Of a stretch of DNA of 64,000 nucleotides, positions 1-8,059 are shown in pieces. The number at the start of each line of letters is the position of its first letter. Position 1 is the stretch's first letter. The stretch comes from Brevibacillus sedimenti (lineage in GTDB: Bacteria > Bacillota > Bacilli > Brevibacillales > Brevibacillaceae). A program made the translations under genes and the position numbers. The DNA is taken from the NCBI RefSeq assembly GCF_020923495.1, contig NZ_CP064048.1, positions 1,738,501-1,802,500 on the forward strand, read 5' to 3'. The notes under the pieces were generated by a model. It was not told the origin of the DNA and made no database searches. It saw nothing but the letters and a program-made list of their open reading frames with translations.

Positions 1-602
1 CTCCCGCCGTGCTGACTCCGGCGGCGGTGATCGGGGTGCTGGCTGTCTCCGGTCTTCCTTACGAGGTGTACATTGAAAACGCTTCCATTTTACACGAAAT
101 GCTGGGTGTCGTGACAGTGGCGTTTGCCGTCCCTCTGTACCGGAATTGGCCGATTCTTGCCGCCAACTGGCAGATCATCATATTGAGTCTGGCTGCCGGA
201 TCGCTGGTGTCCATCATCGCGGGTGTCTCGACGACGATGCTCGTGGGCCTGGGGGAAACGGCGGCCATCAGCGTGATCCCCCGTTCCGTCACCATGCCGA
301 TCGCCGTCGGCTTGTCGCAGGCGATCGGCGGAGTGCCGTCGCTGACAGCCGTGTTTTGCATGCTGACCAGTTATGCGGGCGTCTTTATGGCACCGGTGAT
401 CATCAAACGCTGCGCGCTTAACCGGCCCGAGTCGATCGGGCTGATGTACGGCATGGGGGCACATGTGCTGGGCATGGTCAAGGCGTTTGAGCGGGGGGAT
501 CTGGCGGGAAGCTCCTCGACGCTGGCCGTAATCGCCGGCGCGCTCATCTCGGTCGTGTGGGTATTTCTCCTGCTGCCGGCCATTCAGATGTGGCTCGCCT
601 AG
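1..602 (+). CDS. LrgB/CidB-family membrane protein, C-terminal part
   Basis: The reading frame is open from the first bases of the window and codes for about 199 residues, against roughly 230 for the family, so the N-terminus lies outside. The sequence shows alternating hydrophobic membrane segments, the AVPLYRNWPIL segment and the GSLVSI and SVTMPIAV motifs typical of LrgB. LrgB proteins work with LrgA (holin-like) and are linked to murein hydrolase control, overflow metabolism and export of small organic acids. An lrgA gene would be expected just upstream. The next gene starts about 105 bp downstream with its own ribosome-binding site, so this is probably the end of the operon. The family is clear; the substrate is unknown. 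Confidence 0.85.
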   Translation, partial: PAVLTPAAVIGVLAVSGLPYEVYIENASILHEMLGVVTVAFAVPLYRNWPILAANWQIIILSLAAGSLVSIIAGVSTTMLVGLGETAAISVIPRSVTMPIAVGLSQAIGGVPSLTAVFCMLTSYAGVFMAPVIIKRCALNRPESIGLMYGMGAHVLGMVKAFERGDLAGSSSTLAVIAGALISVVWVFLLLPAIQMWLA

Positions 603-707
603 CGAGAATGCACTCCTCGACTTGTGATCCGCAGCAGAGATGGGGGTGATATTCACCGTCTCGTTGCATAGACATTTACAAGGATCCGGTAAGAGAGGGG
701 TGATCGC

Positions 708-1538
708 ATGATTACAATCGCAGGTTCGCCGGTCGATCCGTCCGAGTTACTGGGAGCGTGGTCGTTATCCGGGGGACAGCGGGAAGTGGTGACGGCCATG
801 GCGCGCAGCCGGGACGTATACGCCTATCCCTCTGCCCAGGTCTTGCGGTTTGAACTGAAGTTGCGCGAGCGGTTGGTGAAATCAGCAGTGGCACTTGCCC
901 ACAGCGGACTGGCATTCGCCACTTTCGAACGGACGAGGTGCAACGAGGAGTTTTGGATCAAAACCGAGTACGGCGGGTGCCTGCTCCGGGAAAACGTGCC
1001 GCCGTCCGTCGCCATCGAGGATATTTTCCGCCGCGGCCGGGCCTACGCGCTGGAATGCGCCACGGCGATGGTGGTCATAATCTACTACGCCGTGCTGCAA
1101 TCGATACGGCGGTCCGACTTTGACCGGCTGTTTTCCGGGTTGCTTCTGTACGATTGGCGGTATGACCAGGACCTGCGGTTGACAACGGTTCGGACGAGGT
1201 CCTTCCTGCCGGGAGACATTGTGTATTTTGAAAATCCCGACTTCGATCCGTCCACACCGGAGTGGCAGGGAGAGAATGCAGTGGTGCTGGGAGGAGGGGA
1301 GTACTACGGTCACGGCATCGGCATCGGTCCCGCCGAGATGTTCATTCGCCATCTCAACCGGCAGCGGAGACCGGGCGCCACCCGGTCGGCCTTCCTGTCT
1401 GATCTGGTGACGCGGCCCGGGTTTGCGTACCTGTCCCAGTTTGAGGGCAGCTCGTTCGCCCAGGCTTCACATGCAGAGCCGCTGCCGGCATGGGAGCTGG
1501 TTATCGCTCGGATCGGCTCGTCCGTTTGGGAGGTGTAG
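708..1538 (+). CDS. tgl: Protein-glutamine gamma-glutamyltransferase (spore coat transglutaminase Tgl)
   Basis: The 276-residue protein matches the Bacillus Tgl family, which cross-links glutamine and lysine side chains of spore coat proteins such as GerQ. The catalytic cysteine is Cys117 in the ECATA motif. Glu189 in WQGEN and His202 in YYGHGIG fit the other active-site positions known from the B. subtilis enzyme. It is somewhat longer than the 245-residue B. subtilis protein, with an N-terminal insertion around residues 18-38. The ATG is preceded by GAGGGGTGAT at a good distance. It is a single gene closed by a strong terminator. Its presence supports a spore-forming host. Confidence 0.92.
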   Translation: MITIAGSPVDPSELLGAWSLSGGQREVVTAMARSRDVYAYPSAQVLRFELKLRERLVKSAVALAHSGLAFATFERTRCNEEFWIKTEYGGCLLRENVPPSVAIEDIFRRGRAYALECATAMVVIIYYAVLQSIRRSDFDRLFSGLLLYDWRYDQDLRLTTVRTRSFLPGDIVYFENPDFDPSTPEWQGENAVVLGGGEYYGHGIGIGPAEMFIRHLNRQRRPGATRSAFLSDLVTRPGFAYLSQFEGSSFAQASHAEPLPAWELVIARIGSSVWEV

Positions 1539-1552
1539 CTGTCTGCACGCTG

Positions 1553-1579
1553 AGCCTCGCCCCTGACTTGGGCGAGGCT
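1553..1579 (+). terminator. Rho-independent terminator of tgl
   Basis: A 10-bp GC-rich stem (AGCCTCGCCC pairing with GGGCGAGGCT) with a 7-base loop sits 14 bp after the tgl stop codon and is followed by GTTTG. The T-run is short. It also separates tgl from the convergent oxidase gene. Confidence 0.75.
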
Positions 1580-1596
1580 GTTTGCGTGCAATTTGT

Positions 1597-2727
1597 TCAG
1601 AAGCGGGTCACTCGAAACAGGGACAGGTCGATCTCTGATGTTCCCCGGGTGATCAACTGGCTGGCTGCTTCTCCCACGGCGCTGGCGAATTTAAAGCCGT
1701 GACCGGAAAAACCGGCGGCGATGACGATATGGGGATATTCGGGATGACGATCTATGATGAAGTGTTCGTCAGGCGTATAGGTGTACAGGCAGACCTTGCC
1801 CTGGCGAAGCGGTCCGGCAGCCTGGGGCATATACCGTTCCAGGAACGACCGCGTATCCGCTTCGTCCGAGGGATAAAGGCCAAAGGTCCGGTCCAGCTGG
1901 TCCGGGTCGGCCGGCTGCCCGCCGTCGTGCCGCCCTATCTTGACCCCCGCGCCGTCCAGGCTGGGAAAACCGTAAAACATCGAATCGGCCAGCGTGAAAA
2001 GGAAGGCCGGAAAGCGGTCGCTGCTGTACAGCTGTTCGTCCGCAGCAAACCAGGAGACGGTTTTGCGGGTGGGAGTGAGCGGCAGGGAGAGGCCGAGCGA
2101 GACCAAAAGCCCTGCGCTCCAGGCGCCGGCGCTGATCAGCAGCGCGCTCCCGCTGTAGGTGTCGGTTTGCGTTTGCACGCTGACACTGTCGCTCTTTGCC
2201 TGAATGCCGGTCACCCGCTCGCCGGTGCGCAGCTCCGCTCCGGCAGCCAGCGCCCGGTTGCGGTAGGCGCGGATGCACTCTTCGCTGTAGAGAACGCCCG
2301 CTGTCGGTTCAAAACAACCGAGAAACTCTGCGGGCAGACGGATGCCCGGCCAGCGCTGTCCGACATTCCCCGCGTCCAGCACTTCCAGCGGCAGCGAGTA
2401 TTGCGCTGCACTCTCCTGCACCTCTCGTAGGAACGGCGCGTCCGCAGGCCCCGCGCTGAGTACGCCCGTTTGCACGAACAGGCGCTTTCCCGTTTCTTCG
2501 GCCAGCTCAGCCCACAGCTCTTTGGCCCTCAGCGCCAGCGGCACGTACTGCCTGCCTTCGCCGTATGCGTACCGGATGATTCGGGTATCCCCGTGATGGC
2601 TCCCCCACTGGTGAGGCGGATCGCCGGAATCCAGGAGCAGTGTTTTCACTCCTTGCCGGGCCAGGTAATACCCCGCTGCCATGCCCATTGAACCGGCTCC
2701 GATGACAATCGCGTCGTAGTGTCGCAC
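1597..2727 (-). CDS. FAD-dependent monomeric sarcosine oxidase / N-methyl-L-tryptophan oxidase family
   Basis: This 376-residue flavoprotein oxidises N-methyl amino acids, most likely sarcosine to glycine, formaldehyde and H2O2. The N-terminal Rossmann motif GAGSMG covers residues 10-15. Cys313 in KVCLYT matches the cysteine that binds FAD covalently in monomeric sarcosine oxidase, and the following DEHFIID and GFSGHGFKFAS segments are typical of that group. The GTG start has AAAAGGAGG at 8 bp. SoxA and SolA are close relatives, and the sequence alone does not settle the substrate. It stands alone, convergent with tgl. Confidence 0.85.
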   Translation of the reverse strand: MRHYDAIVIGAGSMGMAAGYYLARQGVKTLLLDSGDPPHQWGSHHGDTRIIRYAYGEGRQYVPLALRAKELWAELAEETGKRLFVQTGVLSAGPADAPFLREVQESAAQYSLPLEVLDAGNVGQRWPGIRLPAEFLGCFEPTAGVLYSEECIRAYRNRALAAGAELRTGERVTGIQAKSDSVSVQTQTDTYSGSALLISAGAWSAGLLVSLGLSLPLTPTRKTVSWFAADEQLYSSDRFPAFLFTLADSMFYGFPSLDGAGVKIGRHDGGQPADPDQLDRTFGLYPSDEADTRSFLERYMPQAAGPLRQGKVCLYTYTPDEHFIIDRHPEYPHIVIAAGFSGHGFKFASAVGEAASQLITRGTSEIDLSLFRVTRF

Positions 2728-3008
2728 GATGGGTTCCTCCTTTTCCCGTTACCCTGTTTCGCAATTCTTTGTCTCTTTTGTGTTTGTTCCATTATCCTAC
2801 ACAAGCGCGCGCAGGTCGAGCTTCCCTTTCGCCCCACTGATTATCTGTGAGGAGAGGCGGGAGTAGTGGAAAGAACAGTTTTCGCCACTATTTGGGCTCA
2901 TGCGGAACTGGGGAAAACGTACCGGTCGGAGACATGGTGTAACGAACGTACGCCGCACATCACATCTTCCCGTGACAGTTTTCCGCCTCCTGAAAAGAGT
3001 GCCTGGTC
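2728..3008. other. Intergenic region between oxidase start and Hsp20 terminator
   Basis: The part next to 2728 carries the ribosome-binding site and presumably the promoter of the oxidase gene on the minus strand. I see no convincing gene, RNA or repeat in the rest. Confidence 0.5.
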
Positions 3009-3041
3009 CAAAAAACTACGCCTCCCTGTGCGGGGAGGCGT
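3009..3041 (-). terminator. Terminator of the hsp20 gene
   Basis: Read on the minus strand, a stem of ACGCCTCCC with GGGAGGCGT and a small loop is followed by a T-rich run. It lies 20 bp after the hsp20 stop codon. Confidence 0.8.
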
Positions 3042-3060
3042 GTTTCCATGCTGGCGGGAC

Positions 3061-3504
3061 CTAGTGAAACTCCACGTCAATGCGCCGCTTCTCATCCGGA
3101 TGCGCTTTGGGAATGCGCACTTCCAGGACGCCGTTTTTGTAGGTGGCTTTTACCCCTTCGGAAGAGACACGGGCAGGGAGCGTAACGGAGCGGGAAAAGT
3201 GGCCGGAGAACCGCTCCTGCCGGTGCATCCGGTTTTCCTTCACCTCGTTGACCTTGTTGATGCTGCCGGATATGGTCAGGACGTTGTTCTCGATATCGAT
3301 CTGCACGTCTTCCTTTTTTTCCAGACCGGGGATGTCACACGTCGCGACCACTTCCGTATCCGTTTCGTACACGTCAATGCGGGGAGTGGCCAGGAACCCC
3401 TCCGTGCCGGCGAAGAGGCCGGGCATTCCGGTGGTAAAGAAACGGTCCAGCTCGCGGCGCACGTTCTCCAGATGGCGAAATGGTTCATAAGGAATCAGTG
3501 ACAT
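3061..3504 (-). CDS. Hsp20/alpha-crystallin small heat shock protein
   Basis: This 147-residue cytoplasmic ATP-independent chaperone holds unfolding proteins in a refoldable state. The alpha-crystallin domain runs from about residue 40 to the end, with the PRIDVYETD start, the PGLEKKEDVQIDIENNVLTISG core and the GVLEVRIPK motif (a G-V-L type beta strand). A short N-terminal arm (EPFRHLENVRRELDRFF) is usual. A clear GGAGG precedes the ATG. I saw no CIRCE or CtsR box upstream, so its heat control is not evident. It is a single gene. Confidence 0.92.
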   Translation of the reverse strand: MSLIPYEPFRHLENVRRELDRFFTTGMPGLFAGTEGFLATPRIDVYETDTEVVATCDIPGLEKKEDVQIDIENNVLTISGSINKVNEVKENRMHRQERFSGHFSRSVTLPARVSSEGVKATYKNGVLEVRIPKAHPDEKRRIDVEFH

Positions 3505-3592
3505 AACAACCCTCCTTTACGTGCTTACATTGTTATTCTGGCGGTATATGGCAATCGTATGCATCGATTGTGCTGATTTCGTCGTCGTGCCC

Positions 3593-3659
3593 TTGTGCCG
3601 GGAGGGTGGGCGGCTTATAATGGATGTCAGCAAGAAAGATGATAATGAAAATCATTATA
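3593..3659 (+). promoter_or_regulatory. Sigma-A promoter with overlapping Fur box
   Basis: TTGTGC (3593-3598) and TATAAT (3616-3621) are 17 bp apart and form a good vegetative promoter. Immediately downstream, 3641-3659 reads GATAATGAAAATCATTATA, close to the 19-bp Fur consensus GATAATGATAATCATTATC. The box covers the region after the expected transcription start, so Fur-iron should block transcription of the gene that follows. Confidence 0.85.
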
Positions 3660-3702
3660 GCTGAATATAATGCCAAGGAGAGAACACGAAAGGAAGTCGC
3701 CC

Positions 3703-4485
3703 ATGTCCGCCGAATTGAATCTGTCCGTTTTGGAACAAACGTACCGCCTCTCGATCGCAGGCGAAGTGACTGCGCCGCTGGTGTTTGCCGCAGACGGTCT
3801 GCTGCAGAAAGAGACCGTCAAGCCGTTTTTGCGCCAGCTGGGTGAACAGATCGGTTCCCCCACGCCCGTGGTGACCGCGTCCATCTTCTTCAAACGCTTC
3901 CTGACCGTACTGTGCGGCGGTTTGTACGCCATGTCCGTCTATTCGGCCGGGCTTGATTTATCGCTGGGCAACATTCTTTTGACTGCTGAGAAAAACTGGG
4001 CCCTTCCCCGGTTTGTCCTGCGGGATGGGAGTGTCAGCACGCCCGGCGGACAGGGGCGGGACGTCTGGCGGGAACAGGTGCTGCGCCGCTTTTTTGCGGA
4101 GACAATTCACCCGCTGATTGCGACCCTGTCTGCGGTTACCGGCATTCACGCCAAGGTTTTGTGGGCGCATACCGCCTACATCGTGCACTACTATTACGAG
4201 GAGTGGCAGCAGCGGGAAGAACTGGCTGCGCTTCGCGGTCAGCTTGCCGCCGATTTCCGTTTTCTGTGCCGTCAAGCCGGGCCGGACCTGTTTGGCCTCA
4301 CCACAGGCAATCCGCTTGACACCAACTTTACCGTCGTCTCGCATCCCAAGCAGCCGGACCGGCAGATTCGCATTCGCCGCCAATGCTGCTTCCAGCACTG
4401 CCTGGCGAGCGGCCGATACTGCTACACCTGCCCGCTTTTGAACGAAGAATCGCGGATTCAGCAGATACTTGCTCTCGGACACTGA
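3703..4485 (+). CDS. FhuF-like (2Fe-2S) ferric siderophore reductase family protein
   Basis: The 260-residue protein ends in a cysteine cluster with the spacing C-C-x10-C-x2-C (RRQCC to CYTCP), the signature that holds the [2Fe-2S] cluster in FhuF-type siderophore-iron reductases. The region before it fits the IucA/IucC-FhuF C-terminal fold. The role is probably reduction of imported ferric siderophore in the cytoplasm to release iron. I chose the ATG at 3703 because AGGAAG lies at the right distance; an in-frame ATG at 3670 lies directly after the Fur box and has no better site. The Fur box supports an iron-uptake role. No siderophore transporter is adjacent. The gene's terminator is the left flank of repeat copy A. 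Confidence 0.8.
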   Translation: MSAELNLSVLEQTYRLSIAGEVTAPLVFAADGLLQKETVKPFLRQLGEQIGSPTPVVTASIFFKRFLTVLCGGLYAMSVYSAGLDLSLGNILLTAEKNWALPRFVLRDGSVSTPGGQGRDVWREQVLRRFFAETIHPLIATLSAVTGIHAKVLWAHTAYIVHYYYEEWQQREELAALRGQLAADFRFLCRQAGPDLFGLTTGNPLDTNFTVVSHPKQPDRQIRIRRQCCFQHCLASGRYCYTCPLLNEESRIQQILALGH

Positions 4486-4876
4486 CAGCGCCGTTATTAC
4501 GGCGCTGTCAGACTGAAGACAAACTGCTTTTATTTATGATGTAGTTTCCCAAGGAACCGATTTTCCCATCGTTTCCAGGCCGCAAGGCCTGCACATTAAT
4601 CAACCGAAGGTGGAGAAAAAGTACATGGCATGGGGTGATGGGGCAAAGCGAGCTCCTTTGACGACCTGCAAAGCGAAAAGACGCAAGACGCGGGGAATAC
4701 AGGGGGCACAAGTCTCACTTCGTCGAAATACCCAGATGTTTGCCCCCTGACCGCGTCGCGTTTTGGAGCGGACTCTATCGACTTCGTTGCTGGTCGTCAA
4801 GAGAGCGAGTGGGCCCCATTACCCATGCACCACGGACTTTGTCTACACGCTGACAGCGCCGTTATTACGGCGCTGT
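4485..4876 (+). repeat. Terminator-targeting structured repeat, copy A
   Basis: A 344-bp element (4509-4852) lies between two identical copies of the terminator hairpin ACAGCGCCG-loop-CGGCGCTGT (4485-4508 and 4853-4876). The ends are CAGACTGAAGAC and GTCTACACGCTG, an imperfect inverted repeat (9 of 12). Inside are a hairpin with a GCAA loop (4576-4591) and a long stem with arms CAGGGGGCA (4700-4708) and TGCCCCCTG (4741-4749). It is the most diverged of the four full copies. It carries no credible protein gene. The left terminator closes the FhuF-like gene. Confidence 0.85.
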
Positions 4877-4997
4877 TTCTGCCTGCAAGCGGGAGCCGGG
4901 AGGACCCGGGATTGACGGGCAGCCAAGTGTTTCCTTCTGGTCCGCTCTCCGTGGTATCATGTGGGTATCGTGGACTCAAAGCGCTGGAGGAGTGGGA

Positions 4998-5729
4998 ATG
5001 GAACAACTGGTCATCGGCAGTTTGCTGTCGGCGTTGGCGACGGGTTTAGGAGCCTTGCCGATTCTCTTCTTTCATTCGGTGACACACCGCTGGCGGGATA
5101 TCCTGCTTGCCTTTACAGCGGGCATCATGATGGCGGCCGCCACCTTCAGTCTCATTCCGCAGGCGCTGGCGAACGAGCAGTTTGTCGTCGTCTGTCTCGG
5201 CGTGTTGACCGGAACGCTTGTGCTGACCGTGCTGGAAAGCCTCATTCCGCACATTGACCTGGAGCACACGCGCGTCAACATCTCGATGGATACGCAGGCG
5301 GTGTTGATTCTGTCAGCCATCACGCTGCACAACATACCGGAGGGGCTCTCCGTAGGAGTGAGCTACTCTGCCGAGCATCCCGGACTGGGCGGTCTGATCG
5401 CTTTTGCGATCGGGGTGCAAAATGCCCCGGAGGGCTTTCTCGTCGCGCTGTTTCTGATTAATCAGCAGGTAAGCCGCTTCAAGGCGTTCCTGCTCGCCAC
5501 GCTGACCGGATCGGTGGAGGTTGTCTCTGCCTTGGTCGGCTACCATCTGACGGCGCTTGTGGAGGGGCTGGTCCCTTACGGCCTGTCGTTTGCCGCCGGC
5601 GCGATGCTGTTTATTGTCTACAAGGAACTGATTCCCGAGAGTCATGGAGACGGGCACGCGCGGTCGGCCACCTTTTCGTTTATTCTCGGCCTCCTGGTCA
5701 TGATCGGGCTGACCCAGTGGTTTGCCTAA
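4998..5729 (+). CDS. ZIP-family divalent metal transporter
   Basis: The 243-residue membrane protein has about eight hydrophobic segments. It has the ZIP signature HNIPEG in one helix and the matching QNAPEG in the next, whose His, Asn, Glu and Gln side chains line the metal path. A further YKELIPESH motif near the C-terminus is also typical. ZIP proteins import zinc, iron or manganese; which metal is used here is not shown. I chose the ATG at 4998, which has GGAGG at 7 bp, over an upstream start at 4959 that would add a non-hydrophobic stretch. It appears to be a single gene with no Zur box that I can see. Confidence 0.88.
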   Translation: MEQLVIGSLLSALATGLGALPILFFHSVTHRWRDILLAFTAGIMMAAATFSLIPQALANEQFVVVCLGVLTGTLVLTVLESLIPHIDLEHTRVNISMDTQAVLILSAITLHNIPEGLSVGVSYSAEHPGLGGLIAFAIGVQNAPEGFLVALFLINQQVSRFKAFLLATLTGSVEVVSALVGYHLTALVEGLVPYGLSFAAGAMLFIVYKELIPESHGDGHARSATFSFILGLLVMIGLTQWFA

Positions 5730-5857
5730 AGCCGTTTTGCGTTAGCGGTGTAACAAAGAGTTTCGATTTTTCCTCAACTTCCTCTCACAACCCGGAGCAG
5801 AAATACCGAAACCATATATAGAGAGATTTTTGATTACGGGAAGTAGGGAGTGTCACC

Positions 5858-6661
5858 ATGGAAAAGTCGACCTGGATCGGTATTGTACTAGGCATCCTCG
5901 CAGTTGGTGTCGGAATGGTGCTGAAAAACGCCAGCCTGACATCGTTAATCAATCCGGCAGCATTTATGATTATCATCGTGGGTACGGCTGCCTCCGTGTT
6001 CAACGCGTTTCCCCTGTCGGAGATCAAACGGATACCGGCGCTGTTTCGCGTGCTGTTTACCGAACAAAAGCTGCCGTCCAAGCGGGAGTTGATCGACCAG
6101 TTCATGCACTGGGCATCCATTGCCCGCCGCGAAGGCCTGCTGGCGCTGGAAAACACCTCCGACGAGATTGAAGATCCGTTCCTGAGAAACGGCATGAAGA
6201 TGATCATTGACGGTGGCGAACCGGAGTTTGTTCGCGACGTGCTCAATGAAGAAATTCATTCGATCGAGGAGCGCCATCAAGCGGGCGCGCAAATTTTTTC
6301 CCAGGCGGGCAGCTACGCCCCGACTCTCGGGGTATTGGGGGCGGTGGTCGGCCTGATTGCCGCGCTGACCAACATGAGCGACGTAGATGTGCTGGGGCAA
6401 TCCATCGCGGCGGCGTTCGTCGCTACGCTGCTCGGTATTTTTACGGGTTACGTGCTGTGGCACCCGTTCTCCAACAAGCTGAAGCGCAAATCCAAACAGG
6501 AAATCGAAATTAAGAAAATCATGGTGGAGGGGCTGCTCTCCATTCAGGCGGGCGTATCCCCGGCGGCTATTGAGCAAAAGCTCCTGGTCTACATCCCGAC
6601 CCAGGAACGCGTGGAGGCGAGGGATGTGAAGAAGGAGGAGGAGGCCGTGGTAAATGGCTAG
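5858..6661 (+). CDS. motA: Flagellar motor stator protein MotA
   Basis: The 267-residue protein has four membrane segments (about residues 7-25, 33-50, 150-170 and 182-203) and the large cytoplasmic loop between helices 2 and 3, with charged residues that touch FliG. Motifs such as RREGLLALE, HQAGAQIFSQAGSYAPTLGVLGAVVGLI and AAAFVATLLGIFTGYVLWHPF match Bacillus MotA closely, more than the sodium-type MotP. With MotB it forms the proton channel that drives flagellar rotation. It overlaps motB by 8 bp, so the two are translated together. No other flagellar gene is in the window. Confidence 0.93.
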   Translation: MEKSTWIGIVLGILAVGVGMVLKNASLTSLINPAAFMIIIVGTAASVFNAFPLSEIKRIPALFRVLFTEQKLPSKRELIDQFMHWASIARREGLLALENTSDEIEDPFLRNGMKMIIDGGEPEFVRDVLNEEIHSIEERHQAGAQIFSQAGSYAPTLGVLGAVVGLIAALTNMSDVDVLGQSIAAAFVATLLGIFTGYVLWHPFSNKLKRKSKQEIEIKKIMVEGLLSIQAGVSPAAIEQKLLVYIPTQERVEARDVKKEEEAVVNG

Positions 6662-7472
6662 ACGACTCAAACGTCAGGTACGTCACGAAGAGCACATGGA
6701 CGAAACCTGGCTGATTCCGTACGCAGACCTGCTGACGCTTTTGCTCGCGCTGTTCATCGTCCTGTTTGCGTCCAGCAAGCTGGATGCGCAAAAATTTGAC
6801 CAACTGGTCCGCTCCTTCAACGTCGCACTAAACGGCGGGATCAGCGTACTGGATCAGCCGAGCCCGGTGCCGCTCGATCCCACCCTCCCCCAGCAGACGC
6901 TGCACAAGGGGCAGCAGGCCGAACGAAACAAGACGGAAGAAGAGCGAAAGCTGGAAGAGGCGTTTCACAAGGAAACGGAAGACCTGAAAAAGCTGCAGCA
7001 GCAGATGGAAGCGTACATTATCAGCAACAAGCTGGGAGACAAGCTGCAGACCCAAATGACCGAAGAAGGGCTCCTGATCACCATCCTGGACAACGCGCTG
7101 TTTGATTCCGGCAAGGCCGACCTTAAGCCGGAAGCGCGGAAGCTGGCGACGGAACTGGCAGCGATGCTGGTGCCTCACCCCAAAAAGGTGACCGTCACCG
7201 GACATACGGACAACGTCCCGATTCATCGCCCGGAGTTTCCCTCCAACTGGGATTTGAGCGTCAAACGGGCGGTCAACTTCCTAAAAGTCCTGCTGGAAAA
7301 CAAACAGCTCGATCCGCGCAAGTTCAGCGCGACCGGCATGGGCGAGTACCATCCGGTGGCCAGCAACGATACACCGGAAGGACGGGCCAAAAACAGACGG
7401 GTGGAAGTGGCCATTTTGCGCGACCTGATGGCACCACCGAAAAACAGTGTTCAGCCATCACCATCACCATAA
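6654..7472 (+). CDS. motB: Flagellar motor stator protein MotB
   Basis: The 272-residue protein has a short basic N-terminus, then a single membrane helix (about residues 20-42) holding Asp25 in PYADLLT, the proton-binding residue of the stator. A charged linker follows. The C-terminal OmpA/MotB domain (about residues 130-260) shows GHTDNVP and the NWDLSVKRA peptidoglycan-binding motif, which anchors the stator to the cell wall. The last residues are rich in Pro and Ser. The start overlaps the motA stop by 8 bp. A hairpin terminator follows. Confidence 0.94.
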   Translation: MARRLKRQVRHEEHMDETWLIPYADLLTLLLALFIVLFASSKLDAQKFDQLVRSFNVALNGGISVLDQPSPVPLDPTLPQQTLHKGQQAERNKTEEERKLEEAFHKETEDLKKLQQQMEAYIISNKLGDKLQTQMTEEGLLITILDNALFDSGKADLKPEARKLATELAAMLVPHPKKVTVTGHTDNVPIHRPEFPSNWDLSVKRAVNFLKVLLENKQLDPRKFSATGMGEYHPVASNDTPEGRAKNRRVEVAILRDLMAPPKNSVQPSPSP

Positions 7473-7480
7473 GCAAAGGC

Positions 7481-7516
7481 AAAGGGATAGCGCGACAAGC
7501 GTCTATCCCTTTTTTG
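7481..7516 (+). terminator. Terminator of motAB, shared with the convergent HxlR gene
   Basis: AAGGGATAG pairs with CTATCCCTT and is followed by TTTTTG on the plus strand. The arm overlaps the last codons of the convergent regulator gene. Confidence 0.8.
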
Positions 7517-7916
7517 ACACCTCTTCAGTTTCAGCTTCCGCTTCCGCAAGCCCCATCTCTTTTTTGATCGCAGCCATGCGTTTTTTTCCCCATTCGTACA
7601 TCATCTGAATGATGGGCAGCAGGGTCATCCCCAGCTCCGTCATGGAATACTCCACACGCGGAGGCACTTCCGGGTAGACTTCCCGATGAACGATGCCGTC
7701 CTCGATTAGTTCTTTCAATTGGTTGGTCAGCATCTTGTGCGTAATTTTGGGGAACAGCCGCTGCAGTTCGCTGAAGCGGTGCGGCCCTTCTACCCCGAGA
7801 TGCCACAGGATGACGATTTTCCACTTGCCGCTGATAATGGACAGCGTCAGTTCCTTCTCGCAGTTAAAGTCTCCGTTGCGGATCTTCTCCTGAATCTCCT
7901 TGCGAATGTCAGACAT
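7503..7916 (-). CDS. HxlR-family winged-helix regulator
   Basis: The 137-residue DNA-binding protein has the HxlR core: a cysteine near the N-terminus (Cys19 in FNCEKE), [12 protein letters not shown], the [11 protein letters not shown] recognition helix and the VEYSMTELG wing. Family members such as YodB, CatR and HypR sense quinones, aldehydes or disulfide stress through this conserved cysteine. The ATG at 7916 has AGGAGAAGG at a good distance; a longer frame upstream runs into the divergent gene. It faces a DJ-1/PfpI gene across 143 bp that holds a 15-bp palindrome, so it probably controls that gene and itself. The last 15 residues are Glu/Ala-rich. Confidence 0.88.
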   Translation of the reverse strand: MSDIRKEIQEKIRNGDFNCEKELTLSIISGKWKIVILWHLGVEGPHRFSELQRLFPKITHKMLTNQLKELIEDGIVHREVYPEVPPRVEYSMTELGMTLLPIIQMMYEWGKKRMAAIKKEMGLAEAEAETEEVSKKG

Positions 7917-7989
7917 GTCCTTCTCCTCGTTTGCTTGAAATTCGTCAATAGTATCCTTTTTGTAACCATCGCACGAAAAAGTGCATGCT

Positions 7990-8017
7990 TTCGACGTATG
8001 GCATACGTGACTATAAT
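7990..8017 (+). promoter_or_regulatory. Promoter with palindromic operator between HxlR and DJ-1 genes
   Basis: A perfect 15-bp palindrome ACGTATGGCATACGT (7994-8008) lies between a weak -35 (TTCGAC, 7990-7995) and a TATAAT -10 (8012-8017) spaced 16 bp. Its position inside the promoter spacer fits repression of the DJ-1 gene by the neighbouring HxlR protein. Confidence 0.65.
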
Positions 8018-8059
8018 ATTGCTTGTCACATAAACACATTGTAAAGGAGTGGAGCCAGA

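Noticed and set aside
4485-4876. The repeat as a group IIC intron inserted after a terminator
   Set aside because: Group IIC introns insert after terminator hairpins but do not duplicate them. The element is too short for a full intron, has no GUGYG start or domain V-like end at the boundaries, and has terminal inverted repeats.
5730-5857. A sigma-D promoter before motA (TAAA followed by GCGGTGTA)
   Set aside because: The spacing is 14 bp rather than 15, the -10 part fits poorly, and it lies about 120 bp from the start codon.
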